Below are positions 45,541-55,600 of a stretch of 64,000 nt of DNA, in pieces. The notes below the pieces were generated by a model. The model searched no databases and was not told the origin of the DNA. It saw nothing but the letters and a program-made list of their open reading frames with translations. Both the position numbers and the translations under genes were made by a program. Position 1 is the first letter of the stretch. Every line of letters starts with the position of its first letter. Source of the stretch: Papilionanthe hookeriana x Papilionanthe teres (lineage: Eukaryota > Streptophyta > Magnoliopsida > Asparagales > Orchidaceae); the NCBI GenBank assembly GCA_022702705.1, contig CM040431.1:28321185-28385184 (forward strand). The letters run 5' to 3'.

Positions 45541-45570
45541 AACCAAACGCTTTATGGGAGGCAACCCATA
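45541..45570 (+). promoter_or_regulatory. Conserved AACGCTTTATGGGAGGCAACCCA block (C)
   Basis: Same block as 5373-5400 and 50391-50422. In C it follows the linker directly, marking the right edge of the pol deletion. Confidence 0.5.
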
Positions 45571-47594
45571 GTTATCAGTGTGCTTTGATTTAGTGTGTTT
45601 TGATTTAGTGTGCTTGAGAGTCATGACTGTTAGTGATCTATTGTATTTGCTTTATAGTGGATTGATCAGTTTGATTGATGATTGGTAGATGTTTGGATTA
45701 TTAGTGCTTTGATCTGATCTTTGTCTGTGTCATGAGGGAGGTGATTCCTTAACTTCTTATTATGGCTAGAATTGATCTCTTGTAGTAGTTGGTTTAATGA
45801 GTCCACTGTGACTTGGGTCTCACCCAGACTTGAGCTTTACAAAAGAAATCATGAATTTCGAACATTGATAGTTTCATCTTAATTTGTTACTTCCTTTCTA
45901 CAACTTTATTTTCATTAGGTAGGAGTCACGAACCTATTTGATGAATAACATTAGGATGATCTCACACTATCTTTATAACTGTTAGAGGTGCGTAATTATA
46001 AGGATTAGGTGATGCCTGAGATTGGTGCCTAGGAACCAATTTATTAGGGATAATCTTATCATTGGGATTATAATCTATAAAATCATTTTAAAGTACCTAA
46101 TTTACTAGTGTAGTGATTCCGTTAGAAATTGGAGGTAAGTTAGTAAGATGTGATGAGTTAAAGGATGAATTAACCTCATTTATCATATGTGTGTTTATGT
46201 TTGTGTTACAACTTTATTTAGGTCTTGAAGAACATTTTTATATTCCCTTGCTGATTCCTGCTATGCTAGTTAGACTTTGGTTTAGTTAATTTCATTCTGG
46301 CATGATTAGTTTAGATTTATTTTCTGCTGCATATTGTTCTGTCCTAATGAATACTTGCAAATGATTTTGATAGACATTTGTGGTAGATAGAATTTTTAAA
46401 TTGTTTTTCTTCCTGCTTATATTTTCTGTACAGAATGCTATATATGTTAAAAATTAAGTTTGGGGGTAGGAAGAAAAGTAAAATTTTAAAGTAAAATACT
46501 TCTGTTTAGTGTAATTTTATTACAAGCATGTTTTAGGCTAGATTTACTTTTTCCTACAGTTTTTCTATCCTGATTATACATGTATATGAATTTGATAGGA
46601 TGTTGTAGTAGTAAGTATATTCAACCTTTACTTTTTCTTCCTGCTATATTTTATGGAATTAATTGGAAAATAATTTTGAAATTTAAGTTTTGGGGGAAGA
46701 AAAATATTAATTCTTATTTGTTCTCAATTATTATATTTTCAAAAATTATTAGCATAACTTTTGGTAGTTGAACCTCACTTGAGATAACTAAATTTTTTTT
46801 TATTTCAGTTGAATATTATGGAAAGATTCGATGAAAGTTTTTAGTAATAAAGTTTAATTTTATAAGGATAAGATATTTAGTATGAAAGAATTTGATTATA
46901 GTTAACTATTTAAAGTAAAGAAAACTATATATTTGAAATATTAAGAGACTTAAAGTATTGTGTGTTAAGAAGAGATTGTGACTTTATGATGAATAATAAA
47001 TCTCATACCAAATTATAAAGTAAGGATGTGTTTCAAGTTTGAACTTTAGAAAGAGGAGAGTGAAGTTCAAAATCATTACAGGCTCTCAAGATATAGCAAT
47101 CCTCATTTAACAAAAAAAAGAAAAAAAGGGGGGGGGATTGAAAATGATCCCGAAAGAAAAGAAAAAAAAGAAAAAAATATTTATGAGGAGAAGCTTGAGG
47201 AGATGCCTAATCAAATATTGGCTTCACTTCAGTCACTCTAAAGGGAAAACTTGATTTCATTTCTGAATTTATAATTAAAATATTAGCCTACATTCTGATG
47301 AAGTTTACATGAACTTCTTTTTCACATAATCTTTCAAGGCATTCTTAATGTGACAAATTTTGGTTTATCTTGAAATAAATAGAAGACTAGAACTCTTAGA
47401 CTTGATTGCTGAATATTCTTATACTTGTAGTGTTAACCGGAATTACTGAATTTCTTTCTAAAAGTCTAACCAATATATTCTTTTGAATGAAAAATTTTAG
47501 TGTCTTACAGGTGAAAAGTACATTGCCTTGAGTTATATTTTTATGTAGTAAAAGTGTTACTTGAGGACAAGTAACAGTTAAGTTTGGGGGATTT
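45571..47594 (+). other. Long 3' UTR of element C with repeated PPT-like motifs
   Basis: About 2 kb of AT-rich non-coding sequence, no env ORF. AAGTTTGGGGG-type motifs occur at about 46458, 46687 (with a 1-bp variant) and 47579; only the last abuts the LTR. A purine tract with G9 lies at about 47115-47137. The 63-codon frame at 46580 is not supported as a gene. Confidence 0.65.
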
Positions 47595-49488
47595 TGACAA
47601 ACCTAAAATATATATGCTTTTTGCTATATCATTTTACTCAATTTTGATGATATTACACTTTAAAGGAAGGTATTTTGTATGTTTTTATGGTTTAGGTACA
47701 AGAAATGGTGATTGGAGCAAAAGGAAGCAAAAACGATGAAATTTGGAGCAAAAACGAGCAAGAAATGAAATTCTGCCCTGACACCTTTCGATAAGTCTTT
47801 TGATGCTTAATCTATTTTACACTTCTTGCATATTTTTGAATGAGATTGCACTTTAAAGAATGGTTGTTTTTATGCTTATTTTGTAGGGCTATCTGTTACG
47901 AACGCAATACAACTGAAATGGGGCGAAACGGAGCTAAAACGGAGCCAAACGGAGCGAATGGTGGAGCCGCGCAGCAGCCTGCTCACCGACGGCGAGATTT
48001 TTCTGAGAACACTGAAAAATGGTCGAAAAGCTAGCCGACAGCGAGCTCGAACCTGCCGACAGCAGCCCGGACGACCATGAACCGACTTTTGGCGGTTTTG
48101 GGCCAATATTCAACGTATTTGGACGCTTTTTCGAAGGGGTGCTTAAGGAAACTCTTCGGAATTCATCCATGATCTTTAAAAATGGCAAATTTATGTTAGA
48201 AATGTGTAGATTAGAGAGGAGAAAAATAATAGAGTAATGTTTAGGATTCTTAGATTAAGAGTAGAAATGTAGATTTTTATCCTTTTGGAGAGATTGGAGA
48301 GGAGATTTTGAGAGAATTTGTAAGGGATTTCGCTAGCTTTTCATGGATCGCCAGGAGACTTTATGGGAGAGATCTTTGTCTTTCTTTCAAGGGGAAAAAT
48401 CTAAGTATTGTTTTTCATTATCTTATAATTTTGTAATCATTTATTTAGTGGATTTGCTTTAGTTAAATGAAGTTTCCGTTGCGTTTTATTCGCGCTTTGT
48501 GACGTATCTCTCTTACTCTTTCTTTTTCTTTGAAAATAGTGGCATGAGAAGATTATGTCATTCTTTTTCTTCTACTTTTCTTCTGAAATGAGTTGAAATC
48601 ATGTTTAGGATTTTGTGATGCATGGTAGAAGTAAATTTAATTATAAATGTGATGGTTTTTACTTGCACTTCATTTACATTGCAATAAGGGCCCATTGTAG
48701 TGTTAAAATTTGTTTTAATTGCATTGTTCCAAATGGGCGGTGTAATTCTCAACAAAGTGAAACTACATTCAAATTCTATGGATGGTGAAGTTCATGGGGA
48801 TTGAATGCAAATAAATAGGGAAATATAATTATCGGGCGTAGAATTGAAGATTTTAGAGTGACAGGATAAAATCCTCAATTCAGTTCTATCATTTGGGTGC
48901 TGAAGTGTAGATGTTAGCACTCAGGCAAGGGGAACGTGGGAGCTCCGAAGTGGCAGCTGGTATCCTCCCAGCCTAGCCGCAGATTCAGTAACCAAGCATA
49001 GGATTAGTCAATGTTCTTTATGCCTGGACCAAAGAGTAAAGAATAAGATTGCTCCTATTTGACACATACAATATTAAATGCATCTCATTCCTATACATTA
49101 TCTATTTCATTACATAAGAATAGTTGTTTTTAATATCTCAAAATTCTCCAAACCAACTCATCCAAAAAGAGTTATTTTTAGAATTATTATTTGCATTTAG
49201 TTATAGTTACTATCTTTACATTTAACACTTGCATTTAGGAGTAGTTGCTAGATAAAATACAATTTTAATCGACGTTCCAAACTAAGGACTATTAGTAGTA
49301 GACTAGAATTTGATTAAAGACTTCTTACTTCACTTCCTCGTAGGATCGATACTGGGGTTTTTAAAGAAAACTCTATATTACTTGAAACGATACGTATACT
49401 TGCGTAGTACCCCTTGTGTGTAAAATATTTTCTAATTTTTATATCATTTAAGATTTTGCACACTAGCCACCATTTATAAATCGGGTCA
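47595..49488 (+). repeat. 3' LTR of element C (about 1,894 bp)
   Basis: It starts TGACAAACC after GTTTGGGGGATTT and ends CGGGTCA. It shares with the A LTR the CACTTTAAAG start region, the GGGGAACGTGGGAGCT core (about 48930), the ACGATACGTATACTTGCGTAG block (about 49387-49407) and palindromes (47985-48070), but the rest is diverged. Near 48651 it shows the uninterrupted version of the R target site. A partial duplicate of the CACTTTAAAG region lies at about 47830-47860. Confidence 0.8.
47985..48070. repeat. GC palindrome cluster in C 3' LTR
   Basis: Three decayed copies, the best being CTCACCGACGGCGAG, with CTAGCCGACAGCGAG and CCTGCCGACAGCAG. Fewer than in A and S1. Confidence 0.65.
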
Positions 49489-49927
49489 AGTTTTTGGCCA
49501 TCTTTTGGAAGTTAATTTACTGCGTAATCCAGGCAATGGAACCAAAAAACTTGACCCACTATATACAATAAGTTAATATACTAAAATAAATATATAGTTT
49601 ATTAAAATATATATTAATATATTAAAAGCGTGGGTTATTTTAATATATTAACTATATTTATATAAAATGTTAATTGTATATTAAAATTATTTTATTAATA
49701 TGAAATTTACTAGAATTATTTATATATATATTATTTACATATAAAATAATATAAATATAAAATAATATATTAAAATTTTATAATATATTAACATTTTAAT
49801 ATATTATTTGTATATTAAAATAAATGTTAAGATCATTTTTAGTTATAATAAATGCTAATGATCTTAATATACACAATTTAAGAAATATATTAAAAATTTT
49901 GAACCCATCATAAGCTCATGAATTTGA
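49489..49927. other. AT-rich junction with inverted LTR-end/PBS motif
   Basis: The C 3' LTR end is followed by AGTTTTTGGCC; 40-50 bp on, a minus-strand LTR end plus PBS-like motif (GTGGGTCAAGTTTTTTGG, then TTCCATTGCCTGG) faces it at about 49523-49560. The rest to 49927 is AT-rich with TATTAA words and no gene. It may be the truncated end of a minus-strand Athila LTR. Confidence 0.45.
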
Positions 49928-50282
49928 AATATGCAAAAAATTTTTATTTTCACCATCGATTTCTTCTACATTGGAAAATTTTGAAAAAATTTTAAATGTA
50001 GAGAAAATACTTGGAAGAATTTCATGGAAATTGATTTAAATGGATTTTAGATGTTGTAGGAAGCCTTCTTGGTAATATTTTGGATTTTAGTTAAAATTTT
50101 TGCAAATTTTCACAGATCGAAAAATGGCTCCACAACAAAAGCGACGATTGGATTACGATGAAACTCGTTTTGTTAATGCAAGGGCATAATCAAGATATTT
50201 ACACAATATCCAATCAAGAAAATGCATTCAAGATCGAGTTTTCAAGAATCCAGTAGGAGAAGTTGAGCGAATCATTAGGGAG
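49928..50282 (+). pseudogene. env2 5' fragment fused to a pol tail
   Basis: Homologous to 62080-62422: leader, then the env2 ATG at 50124 (MAPQQKRRLDYDETRFVNAR), a stop at about codon 20, and about 53 codons in total. It breaks off in the VERIIRE segment at 50281-50282. This copy shows the original ATG that is ATA in D. It could be the continuation of fragment B on the far side of C. Confidence 0.75.
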
Positions 50283-50364
50283 ATTAAACCCGATAGAAAT
50301 GTTACCTAATCATTCAAGACCAAATTTTAAAGAGGTTTTAATGCTTAGTCAACCTGATGACTAA
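50283..50364 (+). pseudogene. Integrase C-terminal remnant of element D
   Basis: About 27 codons ending in RPNFKEVLMLSQPDD and a stop at 50362-50364, matching the A integrase end at 5430-5510. The rest of pol is missing. The junction with env2 lies at 50281-50282 with a 2-bp AG overlap. Confidence 0.8.
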
Positions 50365-50832
50365 CTGAAATTAGGTCGGCCTGACGACGTTAAACCAAGC
50401 GATTTATGGGAGGCAACCCATAGTAGTCTTTTATTTTTAATTATCTACAAATTAGTGAATTTATATTATTAAAACAAATCTTACTACTCAAATTTTTAAT
50501 TAGAATCATCACAAATTCGAACCTATATGATGAGATCAGAAAATATTTGGACTAGAGCAAAATTGGGCGATTTTTAAGAATCTCGCCGATAGCGAGCCCG
50601 AGCCCGCTGACAGCGAGATCGTGTGCCATGATTTAATTTGGTTTTATAACTAGCTCACCGATGGGGAGAAACTTCCTGCTGACGGCGAGGCAGTTAAAAT
50701 TTTGGTTTCTTAAAAATTTTCGTGCGGTTTTGGACGATTCTAAGCCATTTCTTCGTAGGATATTATCCCAATTCCAATTTTACACTGTTTTCTTCCTTAG
50801 AAACGACTAGAGACCAATCCTTTCAATCTGAA
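50365..50832 (+). other. Pol tail-env1 intergenic region of D
   Basis: It contains the conserved TGGGAGGCAACCCA block (50396-50410) and palindromes (50578-50690). Otherwise non-coding, parallel to 4963-5429 of A. Confidence 0.7.
50578..50690. repeat. GC palindrome cluster upstream of env1 (D)
   Basis: Four decayed copies in two pairs, e.g. CTCGCCGATAGCGAG and CCGCTGACAGCGAG. Confidence 0.75.
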
Positions 50833-51989
50833 ATGGCCACCAAACTCTTAGAAACCACAAAAAATGAAGTTTTTAACTGAAGAAAATTCGTCAGTTCCGA
50901 GACGCAGCGTATCTTCAACAAAGGCTTGATGAAGAAAAGACTTATTAAAGAAAGGGGATTTGTCAACAGAGGAGTAGAGAATTCCACCACAAAAATCGAA
51001 GAAATGATCGCACAGCGGCATTGGGAGGTATTTTGTTATAAGACATTCGCTGTAGTTATTCCAGTAGTTAAAGAGTTTTACTCTAATCTACATGCGATCA
51101 ACAATGAAAATGTCTACGTGAGAGGAAGATGGGTAACATTTACTCCTTCAAGGGTAAATGAATTATTTTCTATAAAGAATACTTCTATCTGTCATTATTC
51201 CAACTTTGTGCCTTCAAGATACAATATGAACGAAATCTATAGATACCTGACCGACGAACCTCATGATTGGGAGTTACGCGAAGACGGGTATGTCAGTTTT
51301 TCTGCATCACTTCTTAACCCTGTCTCGATGCATTGACATTTCTTGATCTCATCAAAAATTATTACCTACTATGAGGGTAAATAAAGTTTCAAAGGAATGC
51401 GCTATATTAAACTACTGTATTCATATTGGACTACCTATCGATGTTGGATCAATAATAGTAAAGTCTGAATTGGGATTGATTGTGCAAGGGTCAGTTCATG
51501 GACTTGGACACCCATCGACTATATTTGCTTTGTGCAGTCAGTACCAAGTTTCTTATGAGGCTTGGGAAAATGTACTTTTGCCATGGAAACCACTTGACCC
51601 TACGGATATATTTCCAACTTTGGATAACAATGATGAGATTACCATTATTTCTGACAGAGCATCACAGAACAATCCTTTAGCAAGGCCCTTTACTGATAGA
51701 ACTAATTTCATTATGAAGAAGATTAAAGGATTGGAGAAAGAGCTGCAAAATGTGATGAATTCCATCGACAATATCTCTGATATGTTTGATCACATTGACT
51801 GGAGGATGAAGGAGCACTTTGGTCATACTGGACATCTGGCGGCCGTTTTATTCATTTAGCGAGACGTAAAGGGTGGATTAATGAAGAATCTATCGCGAAT
51901 TCCCTTTCAGGCCTTTCTACAATTTATTTGTGCACCTGCGTCGCATCGGGAATAGCAGAGAGGATGATAGTTCAGACACTGAGGAGTAG
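50833..51989 (+). pseudogene. env1 of element D
   Basis: Same ORF as env1 of A and B. The ATG at 50833 opens MATKLLE and the stop is at 51987-51989, about 385 codons. Motifs are KKRLIKERGF, VVKEFYSNL, VRGRWVTF, GLGHPSTIFALC and IISDRASQNNP. Defects are an Arg-to-stop (TGA) after EVFN, a Trp-to-stop after MH near 51335, a frameshift between 51336 and 51371, and a further frame change and stop near 51857. It keeps the VRGRW Trp that is a stop in B. Confidence 0.85.
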
Positions 51990-52605
51990 GAAGGATTTCT
52001 ATCTTATGTCATATATTTTTGTATATATTTGTTGATATGGATTAGGTTTTATTATGAGTTGAACTTTGATTTGATCATCTCTGATTTTATGAGATTATAT
52101 GTAATTGTTATGTCTCAGCATTTAGTGTGTTGTGGTGTGGATTGCGATGTTGAGTATTATGGATTTGAACATATAAGTTAAGTATGTTGTTAAGTTGTTA
52201 GTGTGAAGTTTGTAAGTATCATAGATTTCATATATAAAGTTATATTGTTCGTGTTGTGTGAAATTTTGTGAGTAGAAGTATCTAATCTTCATACTATTAT
52301 TATATTTAGTGATCGGAAGATTGATTAAGAGCAAATTGAGGTTGAAAATGATTGACGAATTTCAGAAATTTAAAAATTTTGGGATCTTGCCGACAGTAAG
52401 AAAGCCCGCTGACAGCGAGAAAAAGCTCGCCGACGGTGGATTTTTCTCGAAACTTTTGTCTTATCAAATTAATTAGCTCGCTGACGGCGAGAAAAATCTC
52501 GCCAACAGCGAGATAGCAAAAAGACCTATATTTGACCAGTCAACTGACACTATTCATTATCCCATTCCTCAAAACTTCGAAAGAACTGACCTAGGGCTTG
52601 AGAGA
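51990..52605 (+). other. env1-env2 spacer of D, left part
   Basis: Non-coding, homologous to the spacers of A and B. A palindrome cluster lies at 52384-52514. It ends with AGAGA (52601-52605), the S2 target duplication. Confidence 0.75.
52384..52514. repeat. GC palindrome cluster in env1-env2 spacer (D)
   Basis: About five copies, e.g. CTCGCTGACGGCGAG and CTCGCCAACAGCGAG, paired as elsewhere. Confidence 0.75.
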
Positions 52606-55600
52606 TGTTGACCTCATTTTTGATGAGGTCTTCTCTTCTTCTTTTTAGTACTTAGGATCTAGCCTTAGGCTTTTCCTTTGACTGTCTTAGAGGACTAGAA
52701 TTGGGACTCACCACCTAGAATTTCAAACCACTTCTTAACTCCTTGCAAACTTCACAAACTTGACTATAGACCCCTAATCACCTAGAGGGTTGAAATCAAA
52801 TGTGGAAGTTTAAAGGATGGGTTCCTATAGGACTCTTTGGCACTTAGGAGCCGCTTCAGGTGGCCCGGTCCGGTGAAGGGCTGAATTACACATACACTAC
52901 ACTTATACACTACACTTGCACACCACCTCCTATAACCGCACCCATACCCAACTTGACCTCTCGACTCATGTAGGTGATTCACATGGATGGTCCTTAACCC
53001 CTAAGCCGCTTGGCAAGAGGGTTGGGAACAACATAGTGAATACCTCAAATGAGTCCCTTCATGGCTCATGTGGGCTTGATATGGCTTCATGGCTCAACCA
53101 AAATGATTTTATTCCACTTACATTTACCCAATCTTCAATTTTCCAAATTTTCAATTTTTGACCCCCGGGACCCTACACCCGCCTAGCCTACCCAAAACCC
53201 TTGAAATCCTCCAAAATCACCTAAATCACCCAAAATTCCTCAAAACCAATCCCAAACATTTCCACATCACTCAAATTGATCATCCATACCCAAAAATACC
53301 AAGAATTCCAAAAATACCTCCCAATACCCTCCAAATACCCAAAATACCCCTCTTGACCCAAAAATCCAAAAATTCAGAAAATTCCCAGAAAATTCCAGAA
53401 AATCCCAAATATTCCCAATTTCATTTTGTTCAACTACACCATGGGCCAATTTTGTCAATTTACCCCACTTTTGTCAAAACCCCCAATTTGACCCATTTTA
53501 ACCCAAAGTGAACCCAATGTCAAACCAAACCTACCCAATTGACCCAAATTCTGGTCCAATTCAATTCTAAACTTCAATTCAACATTACAAACACCAATCT
53601 AGACCAAATCCAAGTCCAATTTGATTGACATTTGGATCCAATTTCACTTTTGGCCTTAAAGCCCAATTTGGACCCATAACCCAAACTCACCCAATTCAAA
53701 TCCAATTAACCCCAAATCTTTTCTAAATCTTCCTTAACATTCCCACAAACAAAACACTAACATGATTTGCCCAAAATTTAGGCCCTAACCCCACTCAAAT
53801 TCAACCCAAAGCTAAAAGGCCCAATTTTGACCTAAACCCAAACCTAACCCAGAATGAGCTCAAACCCCAAAATCAAAGCCCAACCAAAGTCAAAACCTCT
53901 TTGAAACACTCCCATAAACATTTACCAACATTAATTTTACATAAATTTCAACCCTAGCCCAACATTGGCCCAAGTTAGCCCATTTGACGTATATTGGCCC
54001 ATTCACCAAAGGAGCCCAAATTCAACCCAATTCAAACCCAAATCACTCCCAATTTGCTCCAAGTCACTCATGACACATCTATGAGCTACACCCAACAACT
54101 ATTTGGCCCAAGCCTTTGCCAAAATTTCATCCTAAAATCCATTTTAAAATCCAAAAGCCCACTTCCCTAAACCATTTTAAAAGCCCATTTTCACCAAATA
54201 CAAAAGCCCAAAATTGGCCCTAAAGCCCACATGGCAATTTCTTTTCATCATACCTTTAATTGATATCACCCCTAAGTTTCAAAATCATCATTAAACCATT
54301 AAAAATCAAGCTTCATACAAATTCCCATCAAATTACCAAAAAATTTCTAAAATCCATTTTCATGAAATCGACGAAGCTTTTCCCCAAGCCAAAGACAAGC
54401 CATGGACAAGCCACATGAAGCCATGGAAGGTTTGACATGTGATCAAGCCATTAATGACAAAAGGAGGAGCCTCTTTTAAGCCCCCTTAAAAAGGTTTTAA
54501 CCCTTTTAATGCTTCACCTTAATCCATGATTAATCAAAATATTCATGGATGGTGACTTCTCCACCCTTTCCTAGCTGATCCATCTGATCCTCCCTCAGCC
54601 CAAATCACCTAGAGGACTAGAATTGGGACTCACCACCTAGAATTTCAAACCACTTCTTAACTCCTTGCAAACTTCACAAACTTGACTATAGACCCCTAAT
54701 CACCTAGAGGGTTGAAATCAAATGTGGAAGTTTAAAGGATGGGTTCCTATAGGACTCTTTGGCCTTAGGACTGCCCTGGGTGGCCTGGTCTGGTGAAGGG
54801 CTGAATTACACATACACTACACTTATACACTACACTTGCACACCACCTCCTATAACCACACCCATACCCAACTTGACCTCCTGACTCATGTAGGTGATTC
54901 ACATGGATGGTCCTTAACCCCTAAGCCCTTGGCTAAGAGGGTTGGGAACAACATAGTGAATACCTCAAATGAGTCCCTTCATGGCTCATGTGGGCTTGAT
55001 ATGGCTTCATGGCTCAACCAAAATGATTTTATTCCACTTACATTTACCCAATCTTCAATTTTCCAAATTTTCAATTTTTGACCCCGGGACCCTACACCTG
55101 CCTAACTTTACCCAAAACCCTCGAAATCCTCCAAAATCACCTAAATCACCCAAAATTCCTCAAAACCAATCCCAAACATTTCCACATCACTCAAATTGAT
55201 CATCCATACCCAAAAATACCAAGAATTCCAAAAATACCTCCCAATACCCTCCAAATACCCAAAATACCCCTCTTGACCCAAAAATCCAAAAATTCAGAAA
55301 ATTCCCAGAAAATTCCAGAAAATCCCAAATATTCCCAATTTCATTTTGTTCAACTACACCATGGGCCAATTTTGTCAATTTACCCCACTTTTGTCAAAAC
55401 CCCCAATTTGACCCATTTTAACCCAAAGTGAACCCAATGTCGAAACCAAACCTACCCAATTGACCCAAATTCTGGTCCAATTCAATTCTAAACTTCAATT
55501 CAACATTACAAACACCAATCTAGACCAAATCCAAGTCCAATTTGATTGACATTTGGATCCAATTTCACTTTTGGCCTTAAAGCCCAATTTGGACCCATAA

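Larger units (their letters stand above)
14373..49488 (+). mobile_element. Element C: non-autonomous Athila derivative, interrupted by R
   Basis: Excluding R (14454-41918), C consists of a rearranged partial 5' LTR (14373-14453 and 41924-42312), PBS, gag, protease, linker, a long 3' UTR and a 3' LTR (47595-49488). RT, RNase H and integrase are absent: coding similarity to A stops just before RT and resumes at the conserved block after integrase. It has no env ORF. The left boundary is uncertain. Confidence 0.75.

Noticed and set aside
49560..49927. AT-rich stretch as a matrix-attachment region or origin
   Set aside because: Base composition alone is no evidence; a decayed LTR end is the simpler reading.
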